Source: Longimicrobium sp. | GTDB lineage: Bacteria; Gemmatimonadota; Gemmatimonadetes; Longimicrobiales; Longimicrobiaceae | Reading direction: 5' to 3' | DNA: 64,000 nucleotides | Assembly (NCBI GenBank): GCA_036387335.1 | Contig: DASVTZ010000014.1 | Location: forward strand, 1 to 64,000 | Translations under genes and position numbers: made by a program | Shown: positions 9,152-16,496 of the stretch, piece after piece | Layout of the letters: each line of letters starts with the position of its first letter | How positions within the stretch are numbered: position 1 is the stretch's first letter | The notes under the pieces: model-generated | The model's input: the letters and a program-made list of their open reading frames with translations, nothing else | Databases searched by the model: none | What the model was told of the DNA's origin: nothing

Positions 9152-10369
9152 CTACACCAGCGCCGTCTCGATCTGCGCCGCCGCGGTCATCGTGCGGTGC
9201 ACGGGGCAGCGGTCGGCGATCTCGCGCAGTCGCTCGCGCTGATCCGGAGTGAGCGGGCCCTCCAGGATCAGCTCGCGCCGGATGTGGTCCACGCACGGCG
9301 TGCCGGATGCGCATCGAGCCTCGTCCAGCGCGTGCACCTTGCCGTGGCGCATCCGCACCGAGACCTCCTCCAGCGGCCAACCTTTCCGCTCCGCGTACAT
9401 CTTGACCGTCATCCCGGTGCACGCGCCCAGCCCGGCCATCAGGTAGTCGTACGGCGTCGGCCCCGCGTCCGCGCCGCCGACGGCGAGGGGCTCGTCGGCC
9501 ACGAACACGTGCCGCCCGGCCGAGATCGCCGTGCGGAAGCCGGACGAACCCGTCACCGTCAGCACCTCGCCGGCGTCGGGAAGCTCCTCCAGCTTCGGGT
9601 GGGGGAGCTTGGGAAGGTGGCGCGATGCCCACGCCGCGATCGTCCGGCCGGCGTAGCGCGCGTCGTCGCGGTCGCTCAGCAGGTGGTCCGCGCCGTCCAG
9701 CGAGATGAAGCTCCGGCTGCCGCGCGCTCCCTGGAAGATCTTCATCGCGTGCTCCAGCGCCACCACCCGGTCTTCGGCGGAGTGGAGCACGAGGAGCGGA
9801 AGCTCCAGTTGGGCCAGCGCCTCGTCGATGCGGGCGCCGCGCAGGTCGTCCAGGAGCTGCCGCTTGACGACGAAAGGCCGCCCGCCGATGCGCACGGTGG
9901 CCGCTCCATCCGCCTCGATCCGCTCGCGCGATTCTCCGAGAAGCCCCGTCACGAGCCACGGATCGGAGGGCGCGCAGAGCGTCGCGACGGCGCGCAGGGA
10001 GGGGATGCGCCCGGCCGCCACCAGCGCCGCGGCGCCGCCGAGCGAGTGGCCCACGAGGAGCGCGGGCGCCATTCCGCGCGCCGCCAGGAACTCCGCCGCC
10101 GCGACCAGATCGGCCACGGCGGTGGTGAAGTTGGTCTCCGCGAACTCGCCCTCGCTCTCCCCCAGCCCCGTGAAGTCGAAGCGCAGCACCGCCAGCCCCT
10201 CGCCGTTGAGCGCGCGGGCGATGTTGACCACGGCGTTCAGGTTCTTGGAGCAGGTGAAGCAGTGCGCCAGCAGCACGCAGGCGCGCGGCTCCCCGCTCGG
10301 CGGCAGGTCCAGCCGGGCGGAAAGGCGCGCCCCGGATGCGCCTGGAAAGGTCAGCGGGATCGAGTGCAC
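9152..10369 (-). CDS. alpha/beta hydrolase fused to an OsmC-like domain
   Basis: A 405-residue bifunctional protein. Residues about 1-255 are an alpha/beta hydrolase with the nucleophile elbow GHSLGG, an oxyanion-region LAHCFTCSKN, the acid in HSAEDRV and a catalytic His in DGADHLL. Residues about 265-405 are an OsmC/Ohr domain with the conserved cysteines in LGACTGMT and DRCPVHRT; these reduce organic hydroperoxides with dithiols. This fusion is known in many bacteria. The GTG at 10369 is preceded by GGAGACATCCAC; upstream sequence overlaps the MsrB region and is Arg-rich. It lies 62 bases after msrB on the same strand, and both are oxidative-stress repair functions. Confidence 0.87.
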   Translation of the reverse strand: MHSIPLTFPGASGARLSARLDLPPSGEPRACVLLAHCFTCSKNLNAVVNIARALNGEGLAVLRFDFTGLGESEGEFAETNFTTAVADLVAAAEFLAARGMAPALLVGHSLGGAAALVAAGRIPSLRAVATLCAPSDPWLVTGLLGESRERIEADGAATVRIGGRPFVVKRQLLDDLRGARIDEALAQLELPLLVLHSAEDRVVALEHAMKIFQGARGSRSFISLDGADHLLSDRDDARYAGRTIAAWASRHLPKLPHPKLEELPDAGEVLTVTGSSGFRTAISAGRHVFVADEPLAVGGADAGPTPYDYLMAGLGACTGMTVKMYAERKGWPLEEVSVRMRHGKVHALDEARCASGTPCVDHIRRELILEGPLTPDQRERLREIADRCPVHRTMTAAAQIETALV

Positions 10370-10431
10370 GTGGATGTCTCCGTGGAAAAGCAGCGCGCCG
10401 CCCCATCCCGGGAGCGGCGCGCGTGGTGGTG

Positions 10432-10848
10432 TCAGCCTTCCCGCGGCTCGAAGCGGAGCGCCACCCCGTTGTTGCAGTAGCGCTTTCCGGTGGGCGCCGG
10501 CCCGTCGGTGAAGACGTGCCCCTGGTGCCCGCCGCAGCGCGCGCAGTGGTACTCGGTGCGCGGCCAGATCAGCTTGAAGTCGCGCCTCGTCTCCAGGTGG
10601 CCGGGGATGGGGTCGAAGAAGCTCGGCCACCCCGTGCCGCTGTCGAACTTGGTGTCCGACGTGAAGAGCGGAAGCCCGCAGGCCGCGCACACGAAAGTCC
10701 CCGCGCGCTTCTCGTCGTTCAGCGGGCTGGTGAAGGCGCGCTCCGTGCTCTCCTCAAACAGCACGGCGTACTGCTGCGGCGTCAGCTCGCGCCGCCACTC
10801 GTCGTGCGGCTTCTCCAGCGGGGTGAAGTCCTGCGTCGCTTCAGACAT
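10432..10848 (-). CDS. msrB: peptide-methionine (R)-S-oxide reductase
   Basis: A 138-residue MsrB that reduces methionine-R-sulfoxide in proteins. Visible are the two zinc-binding CxxC pairs (CAACG and CARCGG), the GWPSF substrate-binding motif in GTGWPSFFDPI, and the catalytic Cys in KRYCNNGVALRF. Length fits the family. The ATG at 10848 is set by GGAGG four bases upstream. It precedes the hydrolase-OsmC gene on the same strand, consistent with a small oxidative-stress operon. Confidence 0.95.
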   Translation of the reverse strand: MSEATQDFTPLEKPHDEWRRELTPQQYAVLFEESTERAFTSPLNDEKRAGTFVCAACGLPLFTSDTKFDSGTGWPSFFDPIPGHLETRRDFKLIWPRTEYHCARCGGHQGHVFTDGPAPTGKRYCNNGVALRFEPREG

Positions 10849-11003
10849 CCTGCCTCCAATCGTTCGTCGTGTAGCGCCGGCCCGGGCCGGCTCCCTCCTC
10901 GTTGTACCCCCCCCGGGCCCCGCGGGTCGCCGCCAGCGCACGAACGGTTCCGTGGCGCATCTTCTGCACTGGCGCGCGTCCGGCACTCAACCGGGAAAGG
11001 GGA

Positions 11004-11798
11004 ATGAGGAAGGATGAAGCGGGGCGCGGCGTCGCGTGGGGAGGGCTCGCCGGGATCGCGGTGGTTGCGGCGGCGTGGGTGGCGGATTCCTTTCGCCGGT
11101 CGCGGCGCGAGAGGGTCACGCACCGCATCCTGGTGGACGTACTCCTCAACGCCCTTACGGCCGATGACGCCATCACCGCGCGCCACAGCCGCCGCGTCGC
11201 GGACCTGAGCTTCGCCCTGGCGCAGCGGTACGGGATGAAGCGCCGCGAGCTGGCGACGCTCCGCGTGGGCGCGCTGCTGCACGACATGGGGAAGATCGAC
11301 GACCGCTTCTTCCACATCGTCCACTCGCGCGACCCGCTCAGCGAGGACGAGCGTACGGAGATGGAGTTCCATCCGCACCTGAGCGCCCGCATCCTGGAGC
11401 CGCTGGAGCCGATCCACCCCGGCATCGCGGAGGTCGTCGCATCGCACCACGAGTGCTGGGACGGCAGCGGCTACCCCCGCGGCTGCGGTGGCGAAGAGAT
11501 CCACCTCGGCGCGCGCATCATCGCCATCGCGGACGCGTTCGACGCGATGACGCAGCCGCGCGCGTACAAGGATGGGATGCCGGTGGACGAGGCGTTCGAG
11601 CGGCTGAAGAAGGGCGCCGGACGCCAGTTCGATCCGAGCCTCGTGGAGCTGGTGCACTGCCATCCCGTCCTCGACCAGTGGTGCGAGATCGCGTCCAACG
11701 GCCAGATCGACGAAAAGCGGGAGCAGGAGGAGGCGCTCAACGCCCCGCCTCCCACCCCCGAGAACCCGCCCGAGCTCGACAGCGGCCCTCCGGTCTGA
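11004..11798 (+). CDS. membrane-anchored HD-GYP domain phosphodiesterase
   Basis: A 264-residue protein with one N-terminal membrane segment (about residues 8-28) followed by an HD-GYP domain: HSRRVADLSFALAQ, LLHDMGKID, then HHECWDGSGYPRG and the ADAFDAMT segment. HD-GYP enzymes break down cyclic di-GMP. There is no sensor domain beyond the membrane anchor, and the C-terminus is a Pro/Glu-rich tail. The ATG at 11004 follows AAAGGGGA. It is divergent from msrB. A second HD-GYP protein in the window (39372-40490) has a receiver domain instead. Confidence 0.88.
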   Translation: MRKDEAGRGVAWGGLAGIAVVAAAWVADSFRRSRRERVTHRILVDVLLNALTADDAITARHSRRVADLSFALAQRYGMKRRELATLRVGALLHDMGKIDDRFFHIVHSRDPLSEDERTEMEFHPHLSARILEPLEPIHPGIAEVVASHHECWDGSGYPRGCGGEEIHLGARIIAIADAFDAMTQPRAYKDGMPVDEAFERLKKGAGRQFDPSLVELVHCHPVLDQWCEIASNGQIDEKREQEEALNAPPPTPENPPELDSGPPV

Positions 11799-11812
11799 TA
11801 GGCCCAGAAAAG

Positions 11813-11838
11813 CCTCACACAGAGAGCACCGAGAGAAC
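11813..11838 (+). repeat. dispersed CACAGAG-type repeat (family C)
   Basis: TCACACAGAGAGCACCGAGA begins 15 bases after the stop codon of the HD-GYP gene. It belongs to a loose GA-rich family also seen at 2487, 12996, 26507 and 45441. Confidence 0.5.
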
Positions 11839-11869
11839 TACAAGCCGCGAATAGGGCGTCCAGCGGAGC

Positions 11870-12466
11870 TCATCCGCGCGTGGGGCGGCCCTCCGCCATG
11901 AGCGCCCGTTCGATGCGGCGGTCCGGCGCCACCCAGATCAGCGCCACCACGGAGTACATCACCCCCGCCATCCACGGGCGCATAAGCGCGACGGGAATCG
12001 CGGCGACGTAGATGAGCAGCGACAGCATCCCCTTGACGTCGTGGCTCAGAACGTCCCTGAGAATCGACTCGGCGGGCTGCGTCGCGACGATGATCCGCTG
12101 CAGGATCGTGTACGCGACCGCCGCCATCAGGAGCACCACGCCGTACGCCGCGGTGGGCACGGGCGCGAAGTGGTTCTCGCCCATCCACCCGGTCACGAAC
12201 GGCACCAGCGACAGCCAGAAGAGCAGGTGCAGGTTCGCCCACAGGACCTGGCCGTCGATCCGGTGGGTGGCGTAGAGCATATGGTGATGGTTGTTCCAGT
12301 AGATGCCGACGTACACGAAGCTCAGCAGGTAGCTCAGCGCCACCGGCGCGAGGGGGCGGAGCGCCGCCAGCTCCGGGCTATGCGGCGCTTTGAACTCCAG
12401 CACCATGATGGTGATGATGATCGCGAGCACGCCGTCGCTGAACGCTTCCAGACGTCCCGATTCCAT
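11870..12466 (-). CDS. TMEM175-family (DUF1211) potassium channel-like membrane protein
   Basis: A 198-residue protein with six predicted membrane helices. The first helix carries the family signature RxxxFSDGV (RLEAFSDGVLAIIITI) and helix 2 is followed by the typical YWNNHHHML segment. Bacterial TMEM175 proteins form tetrameric leak channels for potassium. Length matches the bacterial family. It starts at an ATG at 12466 without a clear Shine-Dalgarno, 24 bases after the small gene at 12491, so the two are probably cotranscribed. Confidence 0.88.
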   Translation of the reverse strand: MESGRLEAFSDGVLAIIITIMVLEFKAPHSPELAALRPLAPVALSYLLSFVYVGIYWNNHHHMLYATHRIDGQVLWANLHLLFWLSLVPFVTGWMGENHFAPVPTAAYGVVLLMAAVAYTILQRIIVATQPAESILRDVLSHDVKGMLSLLIYVAAIPVALMRPWMAGVMYSVVALIWVAPDRRIERALMAEGRPTRG

Positions 12467-12490
12467 GATCGTCGATCGAGAGAGGAAAGG

Positions 12491-12937
12491 CTAATTACCT
12501 TCCAGCGCCATCATCACCAGCACCGGACCCTGCGCATCGATGCGGACGGGCGCGGTCGCCAGCGCCTCCGCCAGCAGCGGCGCGATCCAGGGCTGATCGG
12601 GGCGAAGGATGACGAGCCCGGCCCGCTCCAGCGCCGCCCCGTGCTCGCCCAGCACGCGCAGCGCCGCAAAGAACCGCCCCCGCAGTCGCCCGAAGTGCGC
12701 CGCGTCCGTGCTCCGATCGCGGAAGCGCTCCGCCAGCCACAGGTCCTGAGCCGCCAGCGCGAGCACCTGGAAGCGAGCCGCCTCGTCCGCCCCCTCGCGG
12801 ACAGGCACCCTCTCCAGCACACCCGCGTCCCGCAGCCGCTCCTCCAGCGCATCCGCCGTCACCCCATCGAGCCCCAGGTAGTGCTCCAGCGCCGCCGCCA
12901 CCTCCCCCGCCTCCCAGACCGAATCATCCCCAGACAT
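12491..12937 (-). CDS. hypothetical protein, 148 aa
   Basis: A soluble, Ala/Leu/Arg-rich, mostly helical protein beginning MSGDDSVWEAGEVAAALEHY. No membrane segment, signal peptide or known motif is visible. Codon bias fits the neighbours, and the frame is clean from ATG 12937 to TAA 12491. It sits between the P450 gene and the TMEM175 gene on the same strand. I do not recognise a family. Confidence 0.6.
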   Translation of the reverse strand: MSGDDSVWEAGEVAAALEHYLGLDGVTADALEERLRDAGVLERVPVREGADEAARFQVLALAAQDLWLAERFRDRSTDAAHFGRLRGRFFAALRVLGEHGAALERAGLVILRPDQPWIAPLLAEALATAPVRIDAQGPVLVMMALEGN

Positions 12938-12995
12938 CGCAACCGCGCGTTGTAAGTTCCCGCCATCGAACGGAGCACGCTTTCCTCTGCGCCAC

Positions 12996-13025
12996 CTCTC
13001 TGCGTCTCCGCGCCTCCGCGTGAGA
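12996..13025 (-). repeat. dispersed CACGCGGAG-type repeat (family C)
   Basis: On the minus strand this reads TCTCACGCGGAGGCGCGGAG and continues GACGCAGAGAG, identical over 24 bases to the copy at 2487-2510. It begins five bases after the P450 stop codon, in the direction of transcription. Confidence 0.65.
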
Positions 13026-13029
13026 CCCT

Positions 13030-14397
13030 TTACGATCCCGACTCGCGCAACGCACCCCGCGGCTCCAGCCTCATCCTCAACCCCTTCGCGCGCAGCGTGA
13101 TCAGCGGCTCCGGCCTGGGCCCCACGCCCGGCACCGGCCGCAGCCTCCACCGCTGACCCAGCGTCGCCAGGGCAAGGATCCCTTCCATCCACGCGAACCC
13201 TTCGCCGATGCACTTCCGCGGCCCCCCGCCGAACGGGAAGTACGCGAACCGTGGAAGCGCCGCCTCCGCCTCGGGCGTCCACCGCTCCGGCCGGAACTCC
13301 AGCGGCGCATCCCAGAAGCGCGGGTCGCGTTGCGCGAGCCACGGGCTGACCAGCACCACCGACCCCCGCCGGATGCGGAACCCGCCGAGCTCGAAGTCTT
13401 CCTTCGGCTCCCGCCCGATCAGGTACGCCGGCGGAAAGAGCCGCATCGACTCCGCGAACACCCCGCGCGTGTACGGGAGCGCGGCTGCGTCCTCCGCGCC
13501 GGGCGTGCGGCCGCCGAGCACCGAGTCGATCTCGGCGTGGAAGCGCGCCTCGGCCTCCGGATTGGCGCCCAGCAGGTGCCACGTCCAGGACAGCGCGTTG
13601 GCCGTCGTCTCGTGCCCGGCCAGGAATAGCGTCAGCGTCTCGTCGCGAAGCTGCTCGTCGGTCATCCCGCCGCCGTCCCCCTCCTCGTCGCGCGCGGCGA
13701 GCAGCAGCCCCAGAAGGTCCGGCCGGTCCACCCCGCTCCTCCGCCGCTCCTCCACGATGCGCAGGATGGTGGAGTCCAGCCGCTCGCGCGCGCGGTGGAA
13801 GCGGAGCGTGCCGGGGACGGGGAGCCGGTCCAGGAGCGGGGCCAGCGGGTTGCTCAGGGGCGTGAAGAGGCCGAGCGCATCGGTCAGCGCCCGGCCGATC
13901 TCGTCCGCTTCCTCCTCCACCGCCGCCCCGAACAGCGTGCGCCCGGCGATGGCGAGCGTCATCCGGTTCATCTCGCGGCCGACGTCCACCGTGGCGCCGG
14001 CCGTCCACCCCTCCGCCGTCCGCGCGGAAAGGGCGGCGATCTCCCCCGCCAGCGCCGCGATCCGCTCGCGGTGAAAGGCAGGCTGCGCCAGCCGCCTCTG
14101 CCGCAGGTGGAAGTCGCCCTCGCTGGTCAGCAGCCCGTTGCCCAGCAGCACGCGGGCACGCTGAAGCGCCCGGCTCTTGATGAAGAGCCGGTGCCTCGTC
14201 ACCAGCACGTCGCGCACACCCTCGGGGTCCGCGACGAGATAGAAGGGGATCGCGCCGACGCGCCAGCGTACCACGTCGCCGTAGCGGCGGTGCATCCGCT
14301 CCAGCATCCCCAGCACGTCGCGCCGCAGCGCGAGGATGGAGCGTACGGGCGCGCCTCCCCGCGGGCCGGGCGGGTGCGGGGCTTCCGCGGAGCTCAC
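13030..14397 (-). CDS. cytochrome P450
   Basis: A 455-residue P450 monooxygenase. Diagnostic motifs are the I-helix oxygen-activation motif AGHETT, the K-helix ExxR in ESMRLFPP, the PERW region and the haem-binding loop FGGGPRKCIGEGFA with the thiolate Cys. There is no N-terminal membrane anchor, so it is a soluble bacterial form; closest in style to the CYP102/CYP4-like fatty-acid hydroxylases, but the substrate cannot be fixed. The start is a GTG eight bases after the signal peptidase stop codon, with no separate promoter visible, so the two are cotranscribed. No ferredoxin or reductase gene is adjacent. Confidence 0.93.
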   Translation of the reverse strand: MSSAEAPHPPGPRGGAPVRSILALRRDVLGMLERMHRRYGDVVRWRVGAIPFYLVADPEGVRDVLVTRHRLFIKSRALQRARVLLGNGLLTSEGDFHLRQRRLAQPAFHRERIAALAGEIAALSARTAEGWTAGATVDVGREMNRMTLAIAGRTLFGAAVEEEADEIGRALTDALGLFTPLSNPLAPLLDRLPVPGTLRFHRARERLDSTILRIVEERRRSGVDRPDLLGLLLAARDEEGDGGGMTDEQLRDETLTLFLAGHETTANALSWTWHLLGANPEAEARFHAEIDSVLGGRTPGAEDAAALPYTRGVFAESMRLFPPAYLIGREPKEDFELGGFRIRRGSVVLVSPWLAQRDPRFWDAPLEFRPERWTPEAEAALPRFAYFPFGGGPRKCIGEGFAWMEGILALATLGQRWRLRPVPGVGPRPEPLITLRAKGLRMRLEPRGALRESGS

Positions 14398-14404
14398 GCC
14401 CGGG

Positions 14405-15148
14405 CTAGTTGCCGCTGGCGGTGCGGATCAGGTTCCCGATCCGTCCCCAGCGCACCTCCGTCACGAACGGCAGCGCGTCCGGCGAAGTCTTGTCGTACGA
14501 GTAGTACAGGAACATCGGCTTCCCGCGGATCACCTCGCGCGGAATGAAGCCTTTGAAGCGCGAGTCCAGCGAGTGGTCGCGGTTGTCGCCCATCAGGAAG
14601 TAGTGCCCGGGTGGGACCACCAGCGGCCCCCAGTTGTTGCGCGTCGGCTGGTAGCTGCGCGGGTCGGCGCCGGGTGCCAGCGCCCGCCGGTGCCAGGTGG
14701 GCGCCTCCGGCTCCTGCACCTCGAGCGGCTCGTCGGGCGCCTGCTCGTAGATGGCGTACGGCTCGTTCAACCGCTTGCCGTTGCGGAACATCACCTTGTC
14801 CTTCATCTGGATCGTGTCGCCCGGCGTGCCGATCACCCGCTTCACCACGTCGATGATGGGGTTGTTGTACGTCGGGCGGAAGACCACGATCTCCCCCGGC
14901 CGCGGGTCGCGGATGGCGGGGAGCGCCACGTCCACCAGGGGAAGGTGCGCGCCGAAGATGGCGTTGTTGGCCATCAGGTAGTCGCCCACCAGGAGCGTGC
15001 GCTCCATGCTCTCGGACGGAATGGAGTACGCCTGCACCAGGAAGGTGCGGATGAAGAGGAACAGGACGACGGCGATGCCGACCGACTTGACCCACTCCAG
15101 CGTCTCGTTCTTGGCGGAGGCCTTGGCGGGGGTGCGGCGCTTGGCCAC
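14405..15148 (-). CDS. lepB: signal peptidase I
   Basis: A roughly 247-residue type I signal peptidase, which removes signal peptides from exported proteins. It has one N-terminal membrane anchor (VGIAVVLFLFIRTFLVQAY), the catalytic Ser in IPSESMERTL, the catalytic Lys in VVKRVIGTPGD and box E (MGDNRDHSLDSR). I chose the GTG at 15148 (AKRRTPAKASAKNETLEW) because the region upstream is low-complexity Pro/Ser/Ala, but an in-frame ATG at 15277 remains possible. It lies directly upstream of the P450 gene. Confidence 0.9.
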   Translation of the reverse strand: MAKRRTPAKASAKNETLEWVKSVGIAVVLFLFIRTFLVQAYSIPSESMERTLLVGDYLMANNAIFGAHLPLVDVALPAIRDPRPGEIVVFRPTYNNPIIDVVKRVIGTPGDTIQMKDKVMFRNGKRLNEPYAIYEQAPDEPLEVQEPEAPTWHRRALAPGADPRSYQPTRNNWGPLVVPPGHYFLMGDNRDHSLDSRFKGFIPREVIRGKPMFLYYSYDKTSPDALPFVTEVRWGRIGNLIRTASGN

Positions 15149-15620
15149 TCCCGCGGCGCTCCGGGTGTTGGGGGAAGCCACGAATCCGGATGCGGTTGAA
15201 GGACGCGCCCCGCAGTCCCACCCCCGGGGCGTCGGGGCAGCAGAAGTATCGGGGGCGGGGGAGGATAGCACAACCATCCGCCCCGTCTGCGGGGATACGC
15301 CGCCGCATTCTGAAAGTTTCCTCCTGTCCGGCGACGGCACTTGCTGGTACGGGAAAGATGTGTATCCATCAACGCAACTTTGTACTCGTGATCCTTTCTG
15401 CTTTGAGAGGATCGTGTGACAACCACCCGCCTATCCTAGAGCTGGGGAAGGCCCGGCGCACTGGACTGGGATGCGACACTCTCGGCCAGTCATGGCACTT
15501 CCAGAAAACGATAACGTGCTTACCCCGTTGCGCAAAGTGAACGAGGTGTTTATACTCGGGTCCACCCCCCTGCGCCACTAGATTCCCCCGCCGGACCAGC
15601 GGTAACCCCGGAGAACCCCG
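15149..15620. other. intergenic region between divergent lepB and sigma-factor genes
   Basis: About 470 bases, AT-richer than its flanks. Apart from the promoter at 15528-15556 I see no gene. On the minus strand an AGGAGG at 15320-15325 precedes an ATG at 15308, but the frame it opens is not that of lepB and is Arg/Pro-rich. Confidence 0.5.
15528..15556 (+). promoter_or_regulatory. sigma70-type promoter for the ECF sigma gene
   Basis: TTGCGC, a 17-base spacer and TATACT, followed 65 bases later by the ATG of the sigma factor gene. The -10 hexamer matches the consensus at five of six positions. Confidence 0.55.
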
Positions 15621-16328
15621 ATGCAGACGGACCGCCTCCACCTCGACGAGCCCACCCCCCTTCCACAAAGAGCCGCTCTTCACCTGATCGAAGACGCTCC
15701 CCTGCAGTTCGGCGGCGAGGCCAGAACCGGCCCCGCCGACGAGCAACTGATGGCGCACTATGGCAGGACGGGGTGCGAGATGACCTTCCAGATCCTCCAT
15801 ACGCGCTGGCGCTCGCGCATCCGCGGCTACTTCTTCAAGCGGATCAACGACCGCACCCGTGCGGACGACCTGACGCAGATCGTCTTCATGCGCGTGCACA
15901 ACAACCGCGAGCGCTACGATCCCGGTAAGCCATTCTCAGTCTGGATTCACGCCATCGCCGGGAACCTCACCATCAACGAGGGGCGCACCGAGTCGCGCCG
16001 CCGCGTGCATACGATGACGGACCTGGAGGGCGATCCCTCCGTGGTGCAGGCGCTCACCGAAGGACAGTCCGTGGAGGTGCGGCCGGACGACTTCACCTAC
16101 CGGCGCCAGATCCGCGCGCAGGTCGAGCGCGAGCTGGGGCAGATGGACGTCATCTTCGCCGAGCCGTTCCGCCTCCATGAGCTCGAGGGGCACCCCTACG
16201 AGGAGATCTCCGAGGCGCTCAGCGTACCCGTGGGAACGGTGAAGAGCCGGATGCACCGCGCCCGCACGCAGCTCCGCGAGCGCCTCGGCCACCTGCGCGC
16301 CGAGATGATGGACGCGTCGCCCCTGTAG
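15621..16328 (+). CDS. ECF-type RNA polymerase sigma factor
   Basis: A 235-residue sigma-70 family protein. Region 2 is seen in RADDLTQIVFMRVHNN and GKPFSVWIHAIAGNL; region 4 in HPYEEISEALSVPVGTVKSRMHRAR, the helix-turn-helix that reads the -35 element. The first 45 residues are an extra, poorly structured N-terminus. The ATG follows CCGGAGAACCCCG. No anti-sigma gene is adjacent, which leaves its regulation open. The next gene downstream encodes an exported lipoprotein with a peptidase-like motif and could be part of its regulon, but there are 168 AT-rich bases between them. Confidence 0.88.
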   Translation: MQTDRLHLDEPTPLPQRAALHLIEDAPLQFGGEARTGPADEQLMAHYGRTGCEMTFQILHTRWRSRIRGYFFKRINDRTRADDLTQIVFMRVHNNRERYDPGKPFSVWIHAIAGNLTINEGRTESRRRVHTMTDLEGDPSVVQALTEGQSVEVRPDDFTYRRQIRAQVERELGQMDVIFAEPFRLHELEGHPYEEISEALSVPVGTVKSRMHRARTQLRERLGHLRAEMMDASPL

Positions 16329-16496
16329 CATTCGGCGGCGTGAGAGAACGCTTTTCAGCCAAATAAAAACGTGCTATGTTTCTAAGTGTGCGGTACGCTC
16401 CGGCGTGCCGCGCGTCCGTACATCCCCTATCCGCCAGTCTCCTCCGAGCCGGTTCGCGCCCGCGTGCGGCTCTCCCACCCGCAGCAGCGACCCAGC

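Noticed and set aside
14394-15308. Minus-strand frame with AGGAGG before ATG at 15308
   Set aside because: It overlaps lepB in another frame and encodes Arg/Pro/Gly-rich sequence with no motif; the lepB frame carries all catalytic residues.
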